A stretch of 10,838 nt of DNA from Rhodobacteraceae bacterium UBA3087 (GCA_002367285.1 DFBF01000115.1:1-10838); one strand, 5' to 3'. Positions 1-6,478 are shown, counted from the stretch's first letter. The notes: generated from the letters alone by a model not told the origin. A program made the numbers and translations.

Positions 1-1110
1 GTCGGCAATCTCGGCGGCCTTTTCGGGAACGGCATAATCCTGTTCCATCAGCCACTTGACCCAATCGTCATAGCCTTTGGTCTGGAATTTACCCCAGGTC
101 GTGCGCCATTGCCACGGCGTGTTGCGCGTGCCTTGGCCAAACCCCGAGGAGCTTTCCCAACCATTGTTGACCCACTTTTCGATCCATTCCTTGTCCTGCC
201 AACCGTTTTCAACGATGACGCGGGCAATCGCCAGAACGACCGGAAGGTCGGTGCCGGGTTGGATGTCCAGAACCATGCCGCCGTTCGCTTCGGCAAAGGC
301 TGTGCCCGAGCTGCGACGCGGCAGCAGGAAGATCGCCTTTTGGCCGTTTTGAATGGCGGGCATGATCCAGTCGGTGAACAGGATCGTCTTGGTTTCATAG
401 GGGTCGGTGCCGCACATCAGCAATGTGTCGGCGGACGCCCAATCCTCGTAGGCCGGACCGAAGTTATCAAACCCTGCATCCCGGAAACCGGGGGTCGAGG
501 TCACATCAGACGGCGTGTCGTGGAAGGTGAAGTTCGCCGTGCGTACATTACCCAGCGCGTATTTCGTGATGGCATATGTGTTTTCCATATAGCCATACGA
601 AAAGGTTTTGACGCCATAAGCATTCGTGCCGTGTTTCTCCAGCACGTGCTTGCCGACCTCGGCCGCGATTTCCAGCGCGAAGTCCCAGGTCACCGGCATC
701 AGCACGCCAAACATGCGCACCATGGGGGTTTTCAGACGGTCCCGTGTCGGGGTCTGCGGGTTATAAACCTTCTGCGCAATCGCACCGCCACGGATCGAGC
801 TGTTGCCCAGCCGGTTCACTTCCTCGGCGTCCTTGTCGGGGATGATCACCACGTGATGCGGCTCGCCTTTGTGCAGCACGATGTTGTGCTGGTTCGGCGC
901 AACCCAGGCACCCAGCGGGCTTACGGGGAAATCTTCGCCGAACGCGTTCTGATCGGCGGCGGGACCACCATTGTGACCGCCCCGGACGGGCCAGCGATAG
1001 ACCTTGTAGCCACAGGCGACGATGCAATAGTCGCAGGCGGTCGAGATCACGTCAGCATCTACCGGCGGCAGGGGCACGCTTTCTTCGGGGACATAATATG
1101 GTGTGGACAT
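1..1110 (-). CDS. idrA: Molybdopterin oxidoreductase catalytic subunit, iodate reductase-like (IdrA), C-terminus beyond window
   Basis: Catalytic subunit of a periplasmic molybdoenzyme of the DMSO reductase superfamily, arsenite oxidase (AioA) branch; predicted to reduce iodate with a bis-pterin molybdenum centre and one iron-sulfur cluster. Only the first 370 residues are here; the gene runs off the left edge. The start is ATG at 1110, 7 bases after a TAAGGAGG ribosome site. Cys26-x2-Cys29-x3-Cys33 followed by Ser104 (71 residues after the third Cys) is the 3Fe-4S pattern of AioA (Cys21/24/28 and Ser99), in which Ser replaces the fourth Cys. There is no signal peptide, as in AioA, so export is probably by riding with the Tat-targeted Rieske partner encoded just upstream. 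Later segments around 221-240 (YEDWASADTLLMCGTDPYET) fit the molybdopterin-binding fold. The iodate rather than arsenite assignment rests on the two adjacent di-heme peroxidases and on apparent changes of arsenite-binding residues. Alternative: a divergent arsenite oxidase. Confidence 0.8.
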   Translation of the reverse strand, partial: MSTPYYVPEESVPLPPVDADVISTACDYCIVACGYKVYRWPVRGGHNGGPAADQNAFGEDFPVSPLGAWVAPNQHNIVLHKGEPHHVVIIPDKDAEEVNRLGNSSIRGGAIAQKVYNPQTPTRDRLKTPMVRMFGVLMPVTWDFALEIAAEVGKHVLEKHGTNAYGVKTFSYGYMENTYAITKYALGNVRTANFTFHDTPSDVTSTPGFRDAGFDNFGPAYEDWASADTLLMCGTDPYETKTILFTDWIMPAIQNGQKAIFLLPRRSSGTAFAEANGGMVLDIQPGTDLPVVLAIARVIVENGWQDKEWIEKWVNNGWESSSGFGQGTRNTPWQWRTTWGKFQTKGYDDWVKWLMEQDYAVPEKAAEIAD

Positions 1111-1117
1111 TGGTGTT

Positions 1118-1125
1118 CCTCCTTA
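1118..1125 (-). promoter_or_regulatory. Ribosome-binding site of idrA overlapping the idrB stop codon
   Basis: TAAGGAGG on the minus strand includes the TAA stop of the Rieske gene and lies 7 bases before the ATG at 1110. It fixes the idrA start and suggests that translation of the two enzyme subunits is coupled. Confidence 0.8.
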
Positions 1126-1710
1126 GCCCTGAAGATTGTCAAAGCGGCCATAGATCAGGCCGAACATGCCGACGGCATAGATGTCGTCGCCATCCAGTTC
1201 CAAAAGAACCTGTGGCAGCGACTGATAGGCCTGCCCGGCGATAAAGATGCCGTGGCGGGTCAGATCGAACGTGGTCAGGTGCAGCGGGCACGGGCCAAGC
1301 GCCTTATCGGCGGATTTGTATGTGCCTTGCAGCGGCCCGCCCTGGTGGGTGCAGGTATAGTTGAAGGCCACCACGTCCGTGTCGGGGCCAATGCCGCCAC
1401 CCGCTTTGGTGCCCAGCTTCACCAGGATCGATTCCGCATAGTCGCCCGTATCGGGGTATTCGAAATCAAACGGCTCGTCGTCCTTCAGGTCGCTGAGCTT
1501 GGCGATGAACTTGCGTTCATAGGTCGATACGACCGCAGGCGTTTCCGCCTCGCTCATGCCGGGGATGCCGACCATCACGACGGTGGTGGTCAGACCCGAG
1601 GTCAGCAGGAACTGACGCCGGTTCATCAGGCACTTGCGGGTGCCGGCCTTTTGGGCCTCGCCATTCTCGCCATTGACGGCGGCGGCGATTTTTGGATCAA
1701 GATCATTCAT
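1123..1710 (-). CDS. idrB: Rieske [2Fe-2S] subunit of the iodate reductase-like enzyme (IdrB), Tat substrate
   Basis: Small electron-transfer subunit, 195 residues, partner of the molybdenum subunit encoded 12 bases downstream; it should pass electrons between a periplasmic cytochrome and the catalytic subunit. A twin-arginine signal is visible: N30-R-R-Q-F-L followed by a hydrophobic stretch at about 35-50, then a polar region. The Rieske ligands are Cys120-x-His122 and Cys141-x2-His144. The two extra cysteines that form a disulfide in many Rieske proteins are absent: Gly125 and Leu143 stand in their places. The region before the arginine pair is long (29 residues). An in-frame ATG at 1626 would give a more usual Tat leader but has no ribosome site, whereas ATG 1710 is preceded by AAAGGGA, so 1710 is preferred. 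The peroxidase gene upstream ends 14 bases before. Family membership (AioB/IdrB) is clear; IdrB rather than AioB follows from the neighbours. Confidence 0.85.
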   Translation of the reverse strand: MNDLDPKIAAAVNGENGEAQKAGTRKCLMNRRQFLLTSGLTTTVVMVGIPGMSEAETPAVVSTYERKFIAKLSDLKDDEPFDFEYPDTGDYAESILVKLGTKAGGGIGPDTDVVAFNYTCTHQGGPLQGTYKSADKALGPCPLHLTTFDLTRHGIFIAGQAYQSLPQVLLELDGDDIYAVGMFGLIYGRFDNLQG

Positions 1711-1724
1711 TGCTTGTCCCTTTC

Positions 1725-2855
1725 TCAGTTCGCGGCCATTGCGGCAGGCAGCGGTTGCATTTCAGGCAGATCGGGTTCTTCGACCAACAGTTCTTCGCCC
1801 GACAGGCTTTCCAGGAAGGCCACCAGATCGTCGACTTCGCCATCCGACAGGCCCAAAGGCTGGATCAGCGCGGATTTGTTGTCGGCAAAATCATTGGTGC
1901 CGCCGCCTGCGTTGTAGAAGTCGACCACGTCCCGCAGGGTCTCCAACATGCCGTTGTGCATGTAGGGATAGGTGAAGGCGGTGTAGCGCAAGGAAGGTGT
2001 GCGGAATTTGCCTTTGTCGCCGGTTTCCTTGGTGCGGAAATACAGGCCCGGATCGTCCTTGGTTGACCGATACATCGCCTCGGTTGAGCCCTTGGCATAG
2101 AGTTCGAAACGGAAGGTGATCTGTGCGATCTCGTCGTCCTCCCAACCCGAATAGGCCGGCACGCCGGTGTTGTAGTATTTCTCATCCGACAGCAGCGGGC
2201 CGTTGTGGCATTCGATGCAGCCAGCTTTGCCTGCGAACAGATCCAGGCCGCGGACCTGTTGTTCACTCAGTGCTGCGTCATCTCCGTTCATGTAATTGTC
2301 AAACGGCGTGTCGGTCTGAACGATGGTGCGTTCAAACGCGGCGATGGCGTCATATGCGTGACGGATGCTGGGCCAGTCATCGCCGAACACGTCGTTAAAG
2401 CGTTCACGATACTCTGGCACAAAGGCCAGACGGCTTTCCATCATGTCATCTTCGCCGTTGCCAGCCACGCCACCACGCGCGGCGGACCGGGCCTGATGCT
2501 CCAGATTGCCGGATGACCCGGCCCAGAACAGCTTGCCATAATACGCCGAGTTCACGATTGTCTGGCTGTTGCGCCAGTGGGTCGTGCCCGGATAGCCAAA
2601 GCTGATCGGCGACTGGATTGCCCAGCCCGCATCGGGCAGGTGACAGGCGGAACAGGGCATGGCGTAGTTGCCCGACAGGATCGGGTCAAAGAACAGCATT
2701 TTGCCCAGTTCGACCTTGGCGTCGCTCTGCGGATTTGACGCCGGGATCGGCGCGTCACCAAGGGCCGACAGCCCGTCAGGGCGCGGCATCTCGGCCAGGA
2801 TCGGGGTTGCCACCAAGGCCATCCCGAAGGCGATTGCGGTTGTATGTTTCATCAT
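1725..2855 (-). CDS. idrP1: Periplasmic di-heme cytochrome c peroxidase/MauG-family protein of the idr cluster
   Basis: A 376-residue protein with a Sec signal peptide (about 1-21, ending ATPILA before EMPRPD). It has two c-type heme sites, Cys68-x2-Cys71-His72 and Cys213-x2-Cys216-His217, the usual two-domain layout of bacterial di-heme peroxidases. Near the C-terminus are FRTPSLR (285-291), PYMHNG (297-302) and DFYNAGG (312-318). Tyr314, 14 residues after His300, falls where classical peroxidases have a Met heme ligand and MauG has Tyr. In the published model of iodate reduction the two peroxidases remove hydrogen peroxide made by IdrAB; that role is transferred from the literature, not visible here. 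Two adjacent ATGs (2855 and 2852) follow a TAAGGAG site; spacing is 5 or 8 bases, so 2852 may be the true start. The P1 label follows the map order A-B-P1-P2 and is tentative. Confidence 0.82.
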   Translation of the reverse strand: MMKHTTAIAFGMALVATPILAEMPRPDGLSALGDAPIPASNPQSDAKVELGKMLFFDPILSGNYAMPCSACHLPDAGWAIQSPISFGYPGTTHWRNSQTIVNSAYYGKLFWAGSSGNLEHQARSAARGGVAGNGEDDMMESRLAFVPEYRERFNDVFGDDWPSIRHAYDAIAAFERTIVQTDTPFDNYMNGDDAALSEQQVRGLDLFAGKAGCIECHNGPLLSDEKYYNTGVPAYSGWEDDEIAQITFRFELYAKGSTEAMYRSTKDDPGLYFRTKETGDKGKFRTPSLRYTAFTYPYMHNGMLETLRDVVDFYNAGGGTNDFADNKSALIQPLGLSDGEVDDLVAFLESLSGEELLVEEPDLPEMQPLPAAMAAN

Positions 2856-2860
2856 CCGGG

Positions 2861-2867
2861 CTCCTTA
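2861..2867 (-). promoter_or_regulatory. Ribosome-binding site of the second peroxidase gene overlapping the preceding stop
   Basis: TAAGGAG on the minus strand contains the TAA stop of the upstream peroxidase gene and precedes ATG 2855 and 2852 by 5 and 8 bases. This is the same stop/ribosome-site overlap as at the idrB-idrA junction. Confidence 0.75.
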
Positions 2868-3938
2868 GTTCTGCACGTTGCGCCAGTCTTCGATCACTGC
2901 GTAATCGAAGTCGTCCTCGCGCCAGACATATTCATCGGTGTCAAAGCTCTCGCCCGACAGGGCCTTGAGATATTCGACCAGATCGGTTTTCTCATCCGTC
3001 GACAGACCCAGTGGGGCCAGGCTTGCGTCCTTCAGCGGGTCATCGCCGCCGCCCATGTCATAGAAATCCACCACCTCTTCCAGGGTCGCGATCATGCCGT
3101 TGTGCATATACGGCGCGGTCCAGGTCAGCTCGCGCAGCGTTGGCGTCAGGAAGGTGCGTTTGTTGGCCTCTTGGTGGGTGCGGATATAGGCGCCCAGGTC
3201 TTCGCGCAGGTTCATGTAGTTTTCGACACCCATGAACTTGGCATAGGTCACGAAAGCCGAGTGGCGTTCGGGATCGGCCCAGATGTCCGGGTTGTCCGCC
3301 ACGCCGGTATTGTGCGGCTGGTCGTCCGTGTAACGCGGGCCCGTGTGGCAGCTGGCGCAATTGCCTTTGCCCTCAAAGATCGCCTGACCGCGCAGGGCTG
3401 CCTCGCTCAGATCGCCGGTATCGACCGGGGCACCGCGCGACACGATGGTTTTCATGAAATCCATCAGCGCATTGCGCGCACCGCCATTGGACGGCTCGGA
3501 CATGCCAGCCGCTGCGAACATCTCAACATATTTGGGATCCTGCTTCATGCGCTCCTGCATGATGCGCATGTCCATGTTCATCAGATAGGTTTCCGTGATC
3601 ATCTCACGGGCCACATCGTTCAGGTTCGTACCCAGACGCCCATCATGCATCCACGCGGCGCGATAGCCGACGTTGGCCAGGGTTGGGCTGTTACGGAAGT
3701 GCATCGAGCCGCTATAGGCCGCCGACAGCGCTTCGCCATCGGTAAACGCCATTTCCGGCGAATGGCAGCTGGCACAGGCCAGCCCCGTGTCACCGGACAG
3801 ACGTTCGTCATAAAACATGCGCTTGCCCAGTTCGGCGCGCGCAGCGTTCACATCCATGGGTTGGATGGGCACGCTGTCCTGGGCCATTGCTGCCGTCCCG
3901 GCAAGCATCGCCCCCATTACGGTCAGAGTTCGGATCAT
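2865..3938 (-). CDS. idrP2: Periplasmic di-heme cytochrome c peroxidase/MauG-family protein, first gene of the idr operon
   Basis: First gene of the operon, 357 residues from ATG 3938. This start is chosen because a perfect AGGAGG lies 6 bases upstream and the protein then opens with a Sec signal peptide (MIRTLTVMGAMLAGTAAMAQ); the frame is open upstream to 4052 but that stretch has no ribosome site and no signal-like sequence. Heme sites are Cys55-x2-Cys58-His59 and Cys194-x2-Cys197-His198. The C-terminal part has FLTPTLR (263-269), PYMHNG (276-281) and DFYDMGGG (291-298); Tyr293 lies 14 residues after His279, as in the sister protein, at the MauG-type Tyr position. An acidic tail of about 25 residues follows the last helix. 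The two peroxidases share layout and motifs but differ widely elsewhere, so they look like old paralogues. Proposed role: peroxide removal or electron transfer beside IdrAB. P2 is named by map order only. Confidence 0.82.
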   Translation of the reverse strand: MIRTLTVMGAMLAGTAAMAQDSVPIQPMDVNAARAELGKRMFYDERLSGDTGLACASCHSPEMAFTDGEALSAAYSGSMHFRNSPTLANVGYRAAWMHDGRLGTNLNDVAREMITETYLMNMDMRIMQERMKQDPKYVEMFAAAGMSEPSNGGARNALMDFMKTIVSRGAPVDTGDLSEAALRGQAIFEGKGNCASCHTGPRYTDDQPHNTGVADNPDIWADPERHSAFVTYAKFMGVENYMNLREDLGAYIRTHQEANKRTFLTPTLRELTWTAPYMHNGMIATLEEVVDFYDMGGGDDPLKDASLAPLGLSTDEKTDLVEYLKALSGESFDTDEYVWREDDFDYAVIEDWRNVQN

Positions 3939-3944
3939 CTTTCG

Positions 3945-3950
3945 CCTCCT
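3945..3950 (-). promoter_or_regulatory. Ribosome-binding site that decides the start of the first peroxidase gene
   Basis: AGGAGG on the minus strand, 6 bases before ATG 3938. It supports a start 38 codons inside the longest open frame. Confidence 0.8.
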
Positions 3951-4050
3951 GTCCAGTCGGGGTGCGCTGGCCTGCGCAACCGACCCTTTGTGATAGGGCA
4001 AGGCGTCGTGTTTCGGGTTGGCTGAAGCAGTGACGCTCTTGCTTGCGCCC

Positions 4051-4069
4051 ATCGGGGATTCGCCCCAAT
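4051..4069 (-). other. Hairpin in the presumed leader of the idr operon
   Basis: The minus-strand RNA would read AUUGGGG-CGAAU-CCCCGAU, a 7-pair stem with one G-U pair and a 5-base loop, about 110 bases before the first start codon. No U-run follows, so it is not a standard terminator. Any function is unknown. Confidence 0.35.
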
Positions 4070-4074
4070 GAACG

Positions 4075-4103
4075 ACTTAACCAAAGTCAATTTAGGCCCG
4101 TAA
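4075..4103 (-). promoter_or_regulatory. Weak candidate promoter of the idr operon
   Basis: TTACGG (4103-4098), a 17-base spacer and TTAAGT (4080-4075) on the minus strand. Both boxes are poor, as expected for a promoter that needs an activator. The nearest TGTGACGG repeat ends about 11 bases upstream of the -35 box. Another reading is TTGACT at 4090-4085, but no acceptable -10 stands at the right distance. Low confidence. Confidence 0.25.
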
Positions 4104-4112
4104 CACCCCAGA

Positions 4113-4164
4113 AGTGTGACGGTCAGCATTGCGAAAGATTGCGTTTTGTGACGGTTTGTGACGA
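4113..4164. repeat. Helically phased direct repeats, candidate operator of the idr operon
   Basis: Plus-strand AGTGTGACGG (4113-4122), TTTGTGACGG (4145-4154) and TTTGTGACGA (4155-4164) share the core TGTGACG. The last two are head to tail with a 10-base period; the first is 32 bases (about three helical turns) away. Between them ATTGCG occurs at 4128 and 4138, again 10 bases apart. This is the pattern bound by OmpR/PhoB-type regulators, and such a regulator is encoded at 6479-7198. The site lies just upstream of the idr operon and just past the sensor kinase stop. Binding by that regulator is inference. Confidence 0.6.
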
Positions 4165-4173
4165 CGCACAGCC

Positions 4174-4193
4174 GGACGCGCCGTCACGCGTCC
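4174..4193. repeat. Perfect inverted repeat across the sensor kinase stop codon
   Basis: GGACGCG (4174-4180), a 6-base loop and CGCGTCC (4187-4193), a 7-pair GC-rich stem that includes the kinase stop at 4184-4186 in its loop. No U-run follows on the minus-strand transcript, so it is at best a weak or factor-assisted terminator, or an element protecting the RNA end. Confidence 0.4.
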
Positions 4194-6385
4194 AGCGCTG
4201 CCCGGACATGGCGTGCCAAACGGGTGGGGTCGACCGGTTTGGCCAGGATATCCGGCGTTGCCCCATTCACCGAAATCGCCGACGGGGTATAGCCCGTACA
4301 GATGATCACCGGCAAATCGGGCCTCAGCGCGCGGGCGCGGTTGGCCAGCTCTGCCCCGGACATGTCCGGCATCACCATGTCGGTCACCAACAGATCGAAC
4401 CGCCCCGGATCAGCCGACAGTTTTTCGGCGGCAATGACCGGGCTGGTATAGGCCTCGACCTGATAGCCCAAGCGCATGAGAACCCGGCGCCAGGTGGCGC
4501 TGATTTCGGTTTCATCATCGACCAGGAGGATGCGTTCATGACCGCGCGGTGCGGTGCCATCCCGTGCGTTCTCGCTGGCCTCGGGCAGGGATGTCGCGGG
4601 CAGATAGATCACAAAGCGCGCCCCTTCGCCGGGCGCACTGTCGACTGCGATCAGGCCCCCCATTTCCTCGATCAGGCCCGCGACCACGACCAACCCCAGG
4701 CCCGAGCCCTTGCCAAGCGGCTTGGTGGTGAAGAACGGGTCAAACAGGCGGGTGCGGGTTTCTGCGGACATGCCGGGGCCATCATCCGCGATTACCATGC
4801 GCACCCAGCCGTCAGGCCGGTCCGGCAGCTCTGCGGGAGGGGTCGCGGCGGTCTGAACGCTGACAGAGATCGTGCCCTCTTCGGCGCCAATGGCTTCGGC
4901 CGCATTGCGTGACAGGTTCATCACGATCTGGTGCAGGTTCGTGTGGTCGGCCATCACTATGGTCTGCGCGCAGGCCTGAGCGTAATCCAGCTTTACGGTC
5001 GGAGGCAAGGACGCGCGCAGCAGGCGTGAAACCTCCTGCACCACTCCGCACAGATCCACCGGTTGCGGCGTGCCGGGTTCACGGCGCGCAAACGTCAAAA
5101 GCCCGTGGACCAGGCTTTGCGCCCGTTTGGCGGCGATTTCGATCTGGTCAATCTCACCGGCCAGATCGCTGCCCTCGGGGGCGTCCAGCGATGCCAGATG
5201 CGCCGCGCCAATGATGGTGGTCAGCACATTGTTGAAATCATGCGCGATGCCGCCGGCCAAAAGCCCCACGGCCTCCAGTTTTTGCGCCCGCGCGACTTGT
5301 TCGCGCGCCTGGCGCCGTTCGGTAATGTCTTCGCCAATGCCCACGAAATTCTGCACCGAGCCATCCGGCCCCACCAAAGGCAGAATGCGCGTGTCGGTCC
5401 AATAGGTCGTGCCATCCCGCTTGCGGTTGCGAAAGACACCGCGCCATTCTTTGCCCTCGTCCAGACGCTCGCGAATGTCGCTGTACGTGTCCGCCGACGT
5501 ATCGCCCGATTGCAGAAACTTCGGGGTCTTGCCGCTGATGTCGTCTTCGCTCCACCCGGTCAATTCACGAAAGCGGCGGTTGGCATAGATGATCTGTGCC
5601 TTGGTGTCCGTCATCACAATGGTCGCCGGGCTTTGCTCCACCACATTGACCAGGCGCGTGACCCCGGCTTCGGCCTTGCGTCGCGCCGCCAGTTCGCCCG
5701 CCAGCCGCACAAGTGTTGCGCGCATGTCGCGCAGCATGAGGATCAACAATGTGCCGATCGCCAGCGACGCCAGAACCAGTGCCGCGATTGATGCGAATCC
5801 GACGCCGATCAGCGTCTGGCCCTGTGCAACCGCCGCCGAAATCCGACGGGTAGAGACCTTGCGCGACCAGGTCCAGATCTGTTCTAGGTCCCGCAGGGCC
5901 TGTTCGGCGCCGGTGTCGTCGATGCGCACCAAAGTGTCGACCTCGTCGATGCTCCACCCTTCGGCCACAGCTTCGCGCGCAACGATCAGATTGTCGGCAT
6001 ACAGCCCGATGGTTTCGCGCAATTCGATCAGTGCATCACGTTCCGCAGCATTTTCGGTCTGGGCCAGGAAATCGCGCACAACGGCGTTGAACTGACGTAC
6101 CTGTTGGTCGGCGCGTTCGTAATAGATGGGGTCGCGTCGCAGCACATAATTCTTGAAATTGTGAATAATCCCGCCATAGCCCAGATGCCCGCGAATGGAA
6201 CTGATCCAGACGCCTTTTTGCCCGACCTCGCCATTATAGTCGCTCCAACTGTCCTGAACCTCGGCGAACTGTTGGCGGGTTTCCGAGCCCAGGAAAAACC
6301 CCAGAGAGACGGTGACCACAAGCAGCGTTGCCGCCGCAAACCCAATGGAAAAGAAGCGGGTTGAATCGATGCTCTGATCAGGCAA
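4184..6385 (-). CDS. Membrane hybrid sensor histidine kinase (periplasmic helical sensor-PAS-HisKA-HATPase-REC)
   Basis: A 733-residue inner-membrane sensor kinase. Membrane helices at about 11-33 and 192-218 flank a mostly helical periplasmic domain of about 160 residues with the notable stretch GYGGIIHNFKNYVLR (69-83). Then come a PAS domain (about 245-355, ending VGIGEDITERR), HisKA with the phosphorylated His382 in GGIAHDFNN, and an ATPase domain with N-box Asn490/Asn494, DDGPGM (534-539), FDPFFTTK (548-555) and GKGSGLGL (558-565). A C-terminal receiver follows, with acidic Asp623/Asp624, phospho-acceptor Asp669 and Lys716. There is no HPt domain, so the receiver may modulate or drain phosphate rather than relay it. 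The start is TTG 6385: AGGAGG lies 6 bases before and no in-frame ATG is near. The gene reads toward the idr operon and is divergent from an OmpR-type regulator 93 bases away, its likely partner. The signal sensed is unknown; iodate or redox state is a guess from context. Confidence 0.9.
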   Translation of the reverse strand: MPDQSIDSTRFFSIGFAAATLLVVTVSLGFFLGSETRQQFAEVQDSWSDYNGEVGQKGVWISSIRGHLGYGGIIHNFKNYVLRRDPIYYERADQQVRQFNAVVRDFLAQTENAAERDALIELRETIGLYADNLIVAREAVAEGWSIDEVDTLVRIDDTGAEQALRDLEQIWTWSRKVSTRRISAAVAQGQTLIGVGFASIAALVLASLAIGTLLILMLRDMRATLVRLAGELAARRKAEAGVTRLVNVVEQSPATIVMTDTKAQIIYANRRFRELTGWSEDDISGKTPKFLQSGDTSADTYSDIRERLDEGKEWRGVFRNRKRDGTTYWTDTRILPLVGPDGSVQNFVGIGEDITERRQAREQVARAQKLEAVGLLAGGIAHDFNNVLTTIIGAAHLASLDAPEGSDLAGEIDQIEIAAKRAQSLVHGLLTFARREPGTPQPVDLCGVVQEVSRLLRASLPPTVKLDYAQACAQTIVMADHTNLHQIVMNLSRNAAEAIGAEEGTISVSVQTAATPPAELPDRPDGWVRMVIADDGPGMSAETRTRLFDPFFTTKPLGKGSGLGLVVVAGLIEEMGGLIAVDSAPGEGARFVIYLPATSLPEASENARDGTAPRGHERILLVDDETEISATWRRVLMRLGYQVEAYTSPVIAAEKLSADPGRFDLLVTDMVMPDMSGAELANRARALRPDLPVIICTGYTPSAISVNGATPDILAKPVDPTRLARHVRAALDA

Positions 6386-6391
6386 AACGAA

Positions 6392-6397
6392 CCTCCT
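6392..6397 (-). promoter_or_regulatory. Ribosome-binding site that decides the TTG start of the sensor kinase
   Basis: AGGAGG on the minus strand, 6 bases before TTG 6385. A perfect site at ideal spacing supports this rare start codon. Confidence 0.8.
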
Positions 6398-6478
6398 GTG
6401 GGCCTTGAAATGGCCCCCTTGCGCATTTGTGCGCCACGCGTCAGGTTTGGCGGCGGGCGTATCTTATGGGACCTAGAC

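Noticed and set aside
1..1710. Arsenite oxidase aioBA
   Set aside because: The iron-sulfur pattern fits the family, but the paired di-heme peroxidases and the apparent loss of the Glu203-equivalent favour iodate reductase. It remains the main alternative.
109..1917. Long plus-strand open frame of about 600 codons
   Set aside because: It lies opposite the molybdenum subunit and Rieske genes, has no recognisable motif, and is explained by GC-rich third positions of the minus-strand genes.
2844..4025. Long plus-strand open frame opposite the first peroxidase gene
   Set aside because: The minus strand has signal peptide, two heme motifs and a ribosome site; the plus-strand frame has none of these.
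4062..4090. Sigma-70 promoter built on TTGACT at 4090-4085
   Set aside because: The sequences at 16-18 bases downstream (TTGGGG, TGGGGC, GGGGCG) do not resemble a -10 box.
6386..6478. Copy of the TTTGTGACGG repeat between the divergent kinase and regulator
   Set aside because: Only TTTGTGCGCC near 6425 matches the first six bases and it is single; too weak to call a binding site.
6398..6478. GTG 6398 as start of the response regulator
   Set aside because: The 27 extra residues have no receiver homology and no ribosome site; ATG 6479 begins the conserved domain.
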